This document shows, in pieces, positions 1 through 8,255 of a stretch of 64,000 nucleotides of DNA; the stretch's first letter is position 1, and every line of letters starts with the position of its first letter. The DNA comes from CAWCDJ01 sp963836015. Its GTDB lineage: Bacteria; Acidobacteriota; Terriglobia; Bryobacterales; Bryobacteraceae. The stretch is from assembly GCA_963836015.1 (NCBI GenBank), contig CAWIIF010000015.1:1426001-1490000 (forward strand). Reading direction: 5' to 3'. The notes below the pieces were generated by a model. The model did not search any database, was not told where the DNA came from, and worked only from the letters and a program-made list of their open reading frames with translations. Made by a program: the position numbers and the translations under genes.

Positions 1-1811
1 AGGATCTCCGGGCACGACCATCAGTTGGGTGATCGGGCCCAGTTCGAGGCTTTGTGAGCCCCTAGGCTGCCACGACGCTCCGCTGTCGCTGGTTTCATAG
101 ATGAGTCCGTAGACCGCGGCGTAGTACACGTCCTCGCGCGCGGGATGCCGGACCACCGCATCGACCGTATTGCCGCGCAGGCTTCCCTGGGCGAATTCCC
201 ACGTGACGCCGAAATCGCGGGATTGCGCTAGTCCGGCGGTGGTGGCTGCCAGCAGGAGGCCCGCGGCGTTGCCCGCCAGGTCGAGGACTTCTGGATCGCC
301 CGGAATGGGCGAGGCCGTCTTCCAACGCACGCCGTCGAAAGAGATCCATATGTGGGGACCGGCCGCGGCCGCCAGCATGGTGGCGGAGATCGCGGTCAGG
401 TCGCGAATAGGCCCGCCGCCGCCCGGCAAGTCGATGCGGTTCCAGGTGCGCCCGCCGTCGTCGCTGCGATAGAGGTCGGCAGCCGAGGACGTGAACAGAT
501 GGCCGGAAGCCGCAACTACGGATGTGACCGGCGACGGAGTGGGAATGGACGCCCAGGTCCGTCCGCCATCGCCCGAGGTAGCCAGCTTGCCTCCGTCCGT
601 GACATAGACGGGATCGGAGGGGTCATCTGCCGTTGAGTTCTTCGTGAGGCGCTTGGATGGCGCGCCCCCGCCCGATGCCGGCACCCAGTTCGACGCCGCG
701 GCCGGCAGTGTCCAGACGCCGCCATCCGCGTTCTCTCCCAGCGCGCTGCTGAATAACGCGCCGCCCGATTCGACTAGCGGCAGGAAGTGGCGGCTGCACA
801 AGCCCCGGTTCATTTCCCGCCAGTGCCGGCCGTCGTCGTCGCTGCGAAGAACCCCGGCGTTCGCGGTGGCGAGGAATACGCGTCCCGGATGGGCGCGGTC
901 CCACGCAATGGCCTGCGCCACGTCGTTCGAAACCTTCGTCCACGAGGCGCCGCCATTCACCGTTTTCATCAGGCCGCTCTTTGAGCCGGCAAACCACACA
1001 CCGGGCAGAGTTGGATGCTGCGCTACCACGTAGGTGCGATCCGTAGCGCTCTTCGCTTTGGCCCACAAGCCTCCGCCATCGGTGCTGCGGTAGACGCCGC
1101 TGCACGCTCCCGCCAGGACTCGTCCCGGGTCCTTCCAGTCCACCCCTATGGAGAAAACGTCCGAGTCGGTCTCAATACCGTCGTGGACCGGCTGCCAGCG
1201 GCGCCCGCCATCCTCCGTCTTCCACGGAAGGTGGGGCGTGCCCGCGTAGATGATGCTGCGGTCGGCCGGATCGAAAGCGAGGGAAACCACCGGTCGCAGT
1301 TCCGGATCGCCGGGCGGCGAGATGGGCTGCCACGACTCGCCGCTGTCGGAGCTCAGAAAAATGCCGTCTTCCGTGCCGGCCGCGATGAAACGCGGATCGC
1401 CGCGCCAGACGGCAAGCGACCATACCTGCCGGTTCCGCATACCCGGAAGCTGCTGCCACGTGTAGCCGCTGTCGCGGCTGCGGAATATGCCTGCGTACCG
1501 GGACGACCCGCTCGAGAGCGCGACCAGATACGTATCGGCGTTCGATGGGTCGATCACTACGGCGTGCAATGTGGCCCGGAATTCTCCGGGAAACGGGAGC
1601 GGAGTCCAGGATTCGCCCGCGTTCTTTGAAAGGAACAGCGAGGCGTTGGCCGTGGCTGCGAGCACCGAGTCCGGGTGATTTGGATCAATCTGGATGACGT
1701 TCACGGAACCACCGAATGGGCCGAGCGCCTTCCATTGTGCCCGCAGTGGGAAAGCGCACGCGGCCAGCATGATGATCCAGGTGTTGGTGAGAATTAACCG
1801 TTTTGGAATCA
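1..1811 (-). CDS. Exported BNR/sortilin-type beta-propeller protein (C-terminus cut by window edge)
   Basis: The reading frame starts at an ATG at 1811 and stays open to base 1, giving about 603 residues, so the C-terminus lies outside the window. Residues 1-25 form a signal peptide (basic MIPKR start, hydrophobic core, cleavage motif LRA before QW). The rest is a series of repeats carrying SxDxGxxW motifs (for example SKNAGESW, SRDSGYTW, SSDSGESW, KTEDGGRRW, SDDDGRHW, SGDGGRTW), each followed by a strand and a glycine turn. This is typical of BNR/sialidase-like and VPS10/YCF48-like propellers. No catalytic residues of a sialidase can be recognised, so the role is probably binding or structural in the periplasm or outside the cell. 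It is divergent from the TPR gene at 1968. Confidence 0.85.
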
Positions 1812-1967
1812 TAGACGCACTTAGATCGATGCCACCTTGTTCGCACTGTTTCAGAAATCCGCCGCCTGAATCCGTTATGCCGGGTCACCCCAAGAACTGC
1901 GCCTCTCCGTGGACGACCTCATCCCTCCAACGGGTAGAGCCGTGGCCGAACCGGCCGGAGACCGAAA

Positions 1968-2942
1968 ATGAGAATTGGTTTGTACTGGATGGGACTGGGC
2001 ATGATGGCGACCTCCCTATTGTGGGGACAGGCCGAGAACACGCCGAGAGGCGTGCGGGTACAAGGTGAGATTTCTTCCAGCAATATGCTGCCGGGCGTGT
2101 TGACCGTGGAACTGGGCGGCAGCGGTGGAGGAGTGGCGGAGACTGCGATGGTCAATCCGGACGGCACTTTCGAGTTCCACTCGGCAACGCCCGGGATGCG
2201 AGAGCTGCGGATCAGTGCCGCTGGGGGCACGGTCATTTTCCGTGAATTCGTCACAGTCACCGGACCTACCCAGCAGCTTTCGATCCGTCTTCCGGAGGCG
2301 CCCAAGGCCAACCGCGCGGATGGCGATACGGTGTCGCTGCAGCAACTGCAGCACAAGGTCCCCGTCGCGGCGCGAAAAGCATTCGAGAAGGGCCAGGCTG
2401 CCGCGCACAAGGGAAATAACGAGGGAGCACAGGCGTTCTTCCGCAAAGCCGTGGATATCGATCCCGAGTTTGCCGACGGCTATAACGAGTTGGGCGCTGC
2501 GGAAGCATCCCTCGGTAACCTGCCGGAAGCCGCGGACGACTTTCAGAAGGCCATCGACCTCGCTCCGGAGCACCGCCTGGCACTGCCCAATCTGAGCATC
2601 GTGCTGGCCAAGATGAAGCGCTACAAGGAAGCCGCCGATGTGGCTCGCCGCGCTTTGCGGGTAACACCTGCCAGCGCCCCCGTTCGCTTCATTCTGGCGG
2701 CCAGCCTGGTCGCCAGCCATGGCGATGCCGCGGAGGCGCTGGCCAACCTGCGTCAGGCGGAGACCGAGATCCCGAAAGCGCACTTGCTCGAGGCTCAGCT
2801 TCTTGTAGAGGCGGGCCGGCCGGAGGACGCGGCGAATCAGCTGGAGGAGTATTTGCGTGTCACTGCGCGGGATGATCCGGAGCGCGGCAAGATAGAAGGT
2901 TATCTCGCCGACTTACAGCACAAGGCAGGAGCAAAAGACTAA
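1968..2942 (+). CDS. Exported TPR protein with N-terminal beta-sandwich domain
   Basis: A 324-residue protein preceded by a GGAGA ribosome-binding site about 7 bases before the ATG. The N-terminus (MRIGLYWMGLGMMATSLLWG) looks like a signal peptide. Residues of about 30-115 resemble a carboxypeptidase-regulatory-like or transthyretin-like beta-sandwich (PDGTFEFHSATPGMRELRI pattern). Residues of about 130-310 hold tandem tetratricopeptide repeats, including KGNNEGAQAFFRKAVDIDPE and LGNLPEAADDFQKAIDLAPE. TPRs mediate protein-protein contacts, so this is probably a periplasmic scaffold. Partners cannot be inferred; the gene is convergent with the VWFA gene. The assignment to TPR is firm, the exact function is unknown. 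Confidence 0.85.
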   Translation: MRIGLYWMGLGMMATSLLWGQAENTPRGVRVQGEISSSNMLPGVLTVELGGSGGGVAETAMVNPDGTFEFHSATPGMRELRISAAGGTVIFREFVTVTGPTQQLSIRLPEAPKANRADGDTVSLQQLQHKVPVAARKAFEKGQAAAHKGNNEGAQAFFRKAVDIDPEFADGYNELGAAEASLGNLPEAADDFQKAIDLAPEHRLALPNLSIVLAKMKRYKEAADVARRALRVTPASAPVRFILAASLVASHGDAAEALANLRQAETEIPKAHLLEAQLLVEAGRPEDAANQLEEYLRVTARDDPERGKIEGYLADLQHKAGAKD

Positions 2943-3031
2943 GTCGGCCGTGCCTGCGCCTCCATCGTCGTAACCGTGAGCGCGCCGTGCGTGAAAAAGG
3001 CTGTCGGACGATCGGCTGCCGCCCGGGTGGA

Positions 3032-3053
3032 GCGGCCGGTTTCGTGCGGCCGC
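3032..3053. terminator. Hairpin between convergent genes, candidate bidirectional terminator
   Basis: Perfect 7-bp inverted repeat, GCGGCCG at 3032-3038 and CGGCCGC at 3047-3053, with an 8-base loop. It lies between the stop codons of two convergent genes, adjacent to the TAG at 3057-3059. There is no T-tract, so intrinsic termination is only a plausible role. Confidence 0.45.
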
Positions 3054-3056
3054 AGT

Positions 3057-4052
3057 CTAGGGCGCGTAATACCCGGTGCGCCAGGAAGCGCGCAGCGAGG
3101 GGCGGCCGAAAGGCTGGATGATCTTCACCAGAACCCTGCGATACTTGCCGTCGCGCCGCGGGTTGGTCGGGTAGTAAGCCAGGGTGTATTGGTCTCGCAG
3201 GGCCCGGCTGATTTTGGCTACTACGCCCGGAAGCTGGGAGACTTTGTCCACCTGGTACATACGGCCGCCCGTGTTCTCCGCAAGCTTCTTCAATACCTTG
3301 AAGCTGGCCGGGGCCACCATCGGACCGTTGATGGCGATGGCGTATACCACGACATCGCTCTCCCGCAGGAGGTCGATGATCTCGTGTTGCGTGAACCGGC
3401 TGTTGTTGTCCGCGCCGTCGGAGAGCACCACCAGGGCGCGCCGCGGGTTGTGCGCTTTCTTCATCTGGCTGACGGACAGCCGGATGGCGTCGAACAGCGA
3501 AGTCCAGCCGTCGGCTTGAATGGACCTCAGGGCGTCCTGGATCTGGGTCGGGTCGGATGTGAATCCCTGGAGCAGTTTCGGCGCATCGCTAAAGCGAATG
3601 ACGAAGAACTCGTCTCCGTGTATGGCTGTGTTGGCCAGGTGGGCGACGGCTTCGCGCGAACTGTTCAGCTTGCCGTCCATGCTCGCGCTGGCGTCGAAGA
3701 CGATTCCGACCGAGAGTGGGGCGTCCTGGTTCGAGAGGTGCGCGACGGGCTGTTCCACACCGTCCTCGAACACTTTGAACTGGTTTTCGGAGAGTCCGAG
3801 CACCGGCGTACCCATCGGGTCGGTTACGGTGACTGGAATCAGGACCACATTGACGTCGACGCGAAGGGCGCCGGGGGTCTTTTCTTCACGATGAAGGCGG
3901 GGAACAATCGAAACACGAGGTCCCTCGCCAGGCGAGTCCTGTGTTTGCAGCGGGCCGTTCTGCATCGATGCGTATGCGGTTACGCTGACGGCAATCGCGG
4001 CGATGGCTTTGAAAAACAGGGACTGGACGGGGAGGTTCGTCCTGCAGGGCAT
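3057..4052 (-). CDS. VWFA-related acidobacterial domain protein, exported
   Basis: A 331-residue protein. The ATG at 4052 is chosen because AAGGAG lies about 9 bases upstream; a longer reading frame from 4172 would overlap the next gene and lacks such a site. The N-terminus has a hydrophobic segment (FFKAIAAIAVSVTAYA) consistent with a signal peptide or anchor. Residues of about 75-125 form a small beta domain (VPVTVTDPMGTPVLGLSENQ, VFEDGVEQPV) typical of the TIGR03436 acidobacterial family, followed by a von Willebrand A domain with a MIDAS motif (DASASMDGK) and the later threonine/aspartate elements (DGWTSLFDAI, LSDGADNNS). VWA domains bind partner proteins through a metal ion. It is divergent from the sigma-54 regulator gene and has no operon partner. 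Confidence 0.88.
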   Translation of the reverse strand: MPCRTNLPVQSLFFKAIAAIAVSVTAYASMQNGPLQTQDSPGEGPRVSIVPRLHREEKTPGALRVDVNVVLIPVTVTDPMGTPVLGLSENQFKVFEDGVEQPVAHLSNQDAPLSVGIVFDASASMDGKLNSSREAVAHLANTAIHGDEFFVIRFSDAPKLLQGFTSDPTQIQDALRSIQADGWTSLFDAIRLSVSQMKKAHNPRRALVVLSDGADNNSRFTQHEIIDLLRESDVVVYAIAINGPMVAPASFKVLKKLAENTGGRMYQVDKVSQLPGVVAKISRALRDQYTLAYYPTNPRRDGKYRRVLVKIIQPFGRPSLRASWRTGYYAP

Positions 4053-4252
4053 TCTGAAGAATCTCCTTGCGTTACGGTCTGTACGGATGGTAACAGAATG
4101 AGTGCCGCCGAGTCGCTGAAATTGTACGTCGAAGGGGTTAAGCCTTAAGCCATTGAAATACAATGGGGGCACCGATCCGCTATGATGCTAAGGCTACGAC
4201 TTCCTCGACAGGGGTAGGCAAAAGGCCGGCGGTTCCGAGTACGGGAGACTCA

Positions 4253-5641
4253 GTGACACCGAAAATTCTGATCGTCGAAGATGATGAAAGTCTTCGACGC
4301 GTCATGCACATCCAGTTGAGCCGGGAAGGGTACGATACCACTTCGGTCGCCGACTCCGAGCAGGCCCTTCCGGTGTTGGACAAGTCTCCGCAGAACCTGG
4401 TCATTACAGACCTCAATCTGCCTGGAGTGTCGGGGATGGATCTGCTCAAGAAGGTCCGCGCCGAGTGTCCGGAGACCGCTGTCGTCGTCATGACCGCCTT
4501 CGGCACCATTCCGAGCGCCGTCGAGGCCATCAAGGCCGGGGCTTACGACTACATCACGAAGCCCATTCACCCGTACGAGATGAAGGCCCTGGTGAGCCGC
4601 GCGCTGGACCACTATCGTCTGATCGAAGAGGTGCAGGTTTTGCGGACCTGTCTCGACCGGAAGTATGGATTTGATCAGATCATCGGATCTTCGGAGGCAC
4701 TGCTCCAGGCCTTGGACGTGGCGGCGCGGGTGGCGCCGACCGATGCAACCGTCCTGATTCACGGCGAGACCGGGACCGGCAAGGAACTGGTCGCCAAGGC
4801 CATGCACCTGCGCAGTTCACGCCGGGAGCACCCCTTCATCACGATCAACTGCGGATCGATTCCGCGGGAACTGCTGGAATCGGAGCTGTTCGGCCATGTG
4901 AAAGGCTCGTTCACCGGAGCCATGACCCACAAGAAGGGCAAGATCGAGATGGCGGACGGCGGAACGGTGCTCCTCGACGAAGTCGGCGAAATGCCGCTCG
5001 AGTTGCAGGTGAGAATCCTCCGATTAATCCAGGAGCGCGAGATCGAGAAGGTCGGAGCTACGGCGCCGGCAAAAGTGGATGTGAGGATTATTTCGGCGAC
5101 CCATCGCGACCTGGCGGCCATGGTCAAAGAGGGCACCTTCCGGGAGGACCTCTATTACCGCTTGCTGGTGGTGCCTATCAACCTGCCGCCGCTCCGGGAG
5201 CGGCAGGGCGACATTCCGGAGCTGGTGGAGCACTTCTTTCTGAAGTGCAAGGCCAAGCACAGCCGCCAGGATCTCGTTTTGCCCAACGCCTTGCTTTCCT
5301 ACTTCTCGAATTACGAGTGGCCGGGTAACATACGGCAGATGGAAAACGCCATCGAACGGATCGTGCTGCTATGCCGGGGCTCCGAGATCACGATTCGCGA
5401 CCTACCGGACTTCCTACGCTCCGAACGCCCCCAGGCGACGCCGCCCATAGCCTTGCCCGAGGAAGGGATGAGCCTCGGCAGCGTCGAAAAGCGCCTTATC
5501 CTGCAGGCGCTCGAGAAGTTCCACGGCAACCAGACGCGCGCCGCGAAGTACCTCGGCATGAGCCGCCGCACCCTCGCCTACCGGTTGGAGAAGTATGGAA
5601 TTCTGAGTGAGACTCTGAAAACTCTGAGGCAGAGTGTGTGA
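4253..5641 (+). CDS. Sigma-54-dependent response regulator, NtrC family
   Basis: About 462 residues from a GTG at 4253, chosen for the GGGAG site 7 bases upstream; an in-frame ATG at 4163 would add 30 residues but has no ribosome-binding site. Residues 3-116 are a receiver domain with phospho-acceptor Asp53 (VITDLNLPG) and Lys103. Residues of about 140-372 are an AAA+ sigma-54 interaction domain with Walker A GETGTGKE (171-178), Walker B GGTVLLDEVGE and the sigma-54 contact loop as GSFTGA instead of the consensus GAFTGA. The C-terminus is a Fis-type helix-turn-helix (NQTRAAKYLGMSRRTLAYRL). It should activate sigma-54 promoters in response to phosphorylation. No cognate kinase is directly adjacent. 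Confidence 0.95.
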   Translation: MTPKILIVEDDESLRRVMHIQLSREGYDTTSVADSEQALPVLDKSPQNLVITDLNLPGVSGMDLLKKVRAECPETAVVVMTAFGTIPSAVEAIKAGAYDYITKPIHPYEMKALVSRALDHYRLIEEVQVLRTCLDRKYGFDQIIGSSEALLQALDVAARVAPTDATVLIHGETGTGKELVAKAMHLRSSRREHPFITINCGSIPRELLESELFGHVKGSFTGAMTHKKGKIEMADGGTVLLDEVGEMPLELQVRILRLIQEREIEKVGATAPAKVDVRIISATHRDLAAMVKEGTFREDLYYRLLVVPINLPPLRERQGDIPELVEHFFLKCKAKHSRQDLVLPNALLSYFSNYEWPGNIRQMENAIERIVLLCRGSEITIRDLPDFLRSERPQATPPIALPEEGMSLGSVEKRLILQALEKFHGNQTRAAKYLGMSRRTLAYRLEKYGILSETLKTLRQSV

Positions 5642-5799
5642 TTTTTCCGACCCCTCCTGTGCACCAAATGGTTCAAGCCCCCCGTCCACCATTCGACCAT
5701 AGCGTACCGAGATAGTCTTCCCGCCGCCGAAGTTACTACGCAAGTAATTGAGCCGCTTTGTGGCGGTCGTTGGCCTTCGGCGTGCCCTCCTTGGTGCGT

Positions 5800-6537
5800 A
5801 TGCCGGGGCACACTACGGAATCGGCCAAACCGGAGACTCCCATCAACGATGTCGAGTCCCCCAGAGAAATCGGAGGCGCGTCCGACGGCGCACCAGCGGA
5901 GAATCTGAGCCTGAGTACCGAGGAAGCGCTCGTCGAGCGGGCCCGCCACGGAGATGCTGTCGCATTCGGCGAGCTCATTCGGAGGCACCACAACCCGTGC
6001 CTGAAGCGGGCGATGCTCATGATCCGCAACCGGAGCGACGCGGAAGATGAGGTCCAGAACGCCTGCTGGAAGGCCTTTCAGCACCTGGAGCAATACCGGG
6101 GCGAAGGTTCTTTCGCGGCGTGGCTGAGCCGCATCGTGGAGAACCAATGCCTGATGCGCATCCGGGAGGAGCGTAACTCGCGTTTTGTCTACCTGGATGA
6201 ATCCACCGAATCCAACGTACGAATCGAGCTGGTCGGACAGATCACGGATCCGGAGGACGAGCTGGGCTGGCAGGAGGTCGTGAACCTGGTACGCCGGGAG
6301 ATCTCGCGAATTCCGCCGCTGCTGCGCAACGTGATGCTTCTGCGCGACCTCGAGCAATTGTCGATGCCTGATGTCGCCGCCAAACTGGGGCTGTCGGTTC
6401 CCGCCGCGAAGTCGAGACTGATGCGCGCGCGGATGGAACTGCGCTCGCGTATCGGGAAGCACTGTGGCCGGAAAGGCGCCGGCACGCTGATGCAGAAAGC
6501 CAGATACAACCAGGCCGCCTATACTCGCGCGAGTTAG
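5800..6537 (+). CDS. ECF-type RNA polymerase sigma-70 factor
   Basis: About 245 residues from the ATG at 5800; an in-frame TTG at 5758 is an alternative and neither has a clear ribosome-binding site. Sigma region 2 is visible (VERARHGDAVAFGELIRRHH, then DAEDEVQNACWKAFQHL and GSFAAWLSRIVENQCLMRIR) and region 4 contains the helix-turn-helix (LSMPDVAAKLGLSVPAAKSR). The first 45 residues are a low-complexity acidic extension not seen in minimal ECF factors. No anti-sigma gene follows; the next gene encodes a histidine-kinase-like protein 177 bases downstream. Region 4 directs promoter -35 recognition in this family; targets are unknown. Confidence 0.9.
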   Translation: MPGHTTESAKPETPINDVESPREIGGASDGAPAENLSLSTEEALVERARHGDAVAFGELIRRHHNPCLKRAMLMIRNRSDAEDEVQNACWKAFQHLEQYRGEGSFAAWLSRIVENQCLMRIREERNSRFVYLDESTESNVRIELVGQITDPEDELGWQEVVNLVRREISRIPPLLRNVMLLRDLEQLSMPDVAAKLGLSVPAAKSRLMRARMELRSRIGKHCGRKGAGTLMQKARYNQAAYTRAS

Positions 6538-6714
6538 TTAGGGAACACTCCCGTAGCACTGGGCCATCCGAATCGCGCTACAATCCGAGCGTGCACTCCA
6601 TGCCCGCGCGGGCGGCGTTGGAGCACGAATCTCTCCGGTCGTTTCTGCGTCACGTGACGTGCGGAAGATCGCATTCCCGGGAATCCGGGGGCCGGGCTCT
6701 GTGAGGATTTCGGT

Positions 6715-7452
6715 ATGGCTCGCGCAGACCGAAAGATGATGCTCGGGGCGTTTCGCCGGCTGGGAAAGATCGAAGGAAAGATACCCGACGTAGGCCGCCT
6801 GCTGGCGATCGCCGCCCATGATCTGCGGAATCCCGTGAGCGGGATCATGAGCGCCAGCGAGTACCTGCTCGAGGATGCCGCGGATCTCCTCGAGAGCGAG
6901 CACCTGGCGGTCCTTCGATCAATCGAGTCCTCCAGCCGCCAGATGCTCGCCGTGATCGACGACATCTCGGAGATCGCGGCCCTCGAATCAGGCAAGCTCC
7001 AGACAGACGCTCAGCCGAAGGACATCGTGCGCATGATCCGCGGTGTCATTGCGCAGAACCGGCCTGGCGCCGACCGCAAGGGGATTCACATCGATCTACA
7101 GGCGCAGCCCGAGATGCCGCCCGTGGAAATGGATTCGGCCCGGGTGCACCGGGCCGTTCACCGCCTGATTGGCATGAGCATCGGCTCCGCTCCCGAAGGC
7201 GCCGGCATCGGGATTCGCGTCGCCAAGGCCGGCGACCATGTGGCGATTACGGTGTCAACCGACGGGACCTTGCTTCCGGGCGTGGATGGCGTGCGGCCGG
7301 GCGATGCCGCCAGAACCCTGTCGGCTCTGCTGGTCGAGCTGGTGGTGGCAGCCCACGGCGGCACCATCGAAGCCGGAAGCGACTCCCGGAAAGGTCAGGT
7401 ATTCCAGCTCACGCTGCCTCTTTCCGCACGTTCCCGGCCCCATCGCCCGTGA
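6715..7452 (+). CDS. Soluble histidine-kinase-like protein with degenerate ATP-binding domain
   Basis: A 245-residue protein with no membrane segment; GAGG lies upstream of the ATG. Residues of about 25-95 form a HisKA dimerisation domain with an H-box (IAAHDLRNPVSGIM), where the histidine is the expected phosphorylation site. The following HATPase region is unusual. The N-box position reads RAVHRLIGMSIGSAP and lacks the usual asparagine, and the G1 box (normally DxGxG) reads STDGTLLPGVDG. The distal G2-like segment AAHGGTIEAGSDSRKGQVF is kept. I infer weak or absent kinase activity; it could be a phosphatase, a phosphotransfer scaffold or a pseudo-kinase. Convergent with the next gene. Confidence 0.8.
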   Translation: MARADRKMMLGAFRRLGKIEGKIPDVGRLLAIAAHDLRNPVSGIMSASEYLLEDAADLLESEHLAVLRSIESSSRQMLAVIDDISEIAALESGKLQTDAQPKDIVRMIRGVIAQNRPGADRKGIHIDLQAQPEMPPVEMDSARVHRAVHRLIGMSIGSAPEGAGIGIRVAKAGDHVAITVSTDGTLLPGVDGVRPGDAARTLSALLVELVVAAHGGTIEAGSDSRKGQVFQLTLPLSARSRPHRP

Positions 7453-7486
7453 AGGGTTCCCCCGGCTCGATCAGCGAGCCGCGCGA

Positions 7487-8104
7487 TCACGGCCGGGCAG
7501 CGACAGTAGTGGCCACTGTCTGGGTTTCGGCCGGGGGCGGCGTGGAGCCGCGCAGCATTCCCGGAGGCACCTTCTTGGACTTGTCGGTATTGCCCTTGTC
7601 CTTCGTATTGGGATCCGGGGTGGGAACCGGCGCGGACTGATCGTCCGGTTTCTCACTCTCGCCATGCTCCCACCAGATCGTGGATTCCAGGGCGTAACGG
7701 CAGATCAGGTCCATCAACTTCCCCACCTGCTCCGCTTCATCGGGATCGAAGTGGCGGTCCGCTCCTTCGAACTTCATGATCGCCGTGTCCATGTGGATGA
7801 CATAGGATTCCTGCTTGGTCGGGGAGTATCCGCCGGAGCCCAGGTCTCCGGACGAGAGTACCCAGGTGAGCTCCTGTGTAACGGGATTCCAGCTCACGGA
7901 TTCGAGCCGCCTCAGCCGGACCTCGACGCCGCGGTTGGCCTGAGGTTGGTCCGGTTTTGGACTCTCCGGAACTGCCTTCGGGGTTCCCGGCTTGTTGGCG
8001 GGTGTCGCCGGGCTTTGGGCGGAGCCGACGGCCGCGGCGGCAATCAGCCCGATTACGCAACCGGTCAAATGACGCGATCGCCTCATGTCATGGACTGCTC
8101 TCAT
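7487..8104 (-). CDS. Uncharacterised exported proline-rich protein
   Basis: A 205-residue protein. The ATG at 8104 is preceded by GGGAGG; an alternative ATG lies at 8086. Residues of about 10-28 form a signal peptide (CVIGLIAAAAVGSAQS). A proline-rich linker follows (PATPANKPGTPKAVPESPKP), then a compact region of about residues 55-135 with no family I recognise (RLRRLESVSWNPVTQELTW, WWEHGESEKPDDQ), and a low-complexity charged C-terminus. Divergent from the hybrid kinase at 8256. Function unknown; predicted to be periplasmic. Confidence 0.7.
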   Translation of the reverse strand: MRAVHDMRRSRHLTGCVIGLIAAAAVGSAQSPATPANKPGTPKAVPESPKPDQPQANRGVEVRLRRLESVSWNPVTQELTWVLSSGDLGSGGYSPTKQESYVIHMDTAIMKFEGADRHFDPDEAEQVGKLMDLICRYALESTIWWEHGESEKPDDQSAPVPTPDPNTKDKGNTDKSKKVPPGMLRGSTPPPAETQTVATTVAARP

Positions 8105-8255
8105 GGGTCCCTCCCCTCGCATTGGGATTGATGCGAAGGGCAAATCCTCGATCTAAACGTTTGGGACTCCGGCTGGAACGCATTTTTCTCCATCTGCCGC
8201 GCCGGGCCAGCATCCCCAGTGATGCGCACACAGTTGGTACCGCATTGAAACTCAG

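Noticed and set aside
4153..4186. TTGAAA and TATGAT as a promoter for the sigma-54 regulator
   Set aside because: The spacer is 22 bases, too long for a normal sigma-70 promoter.
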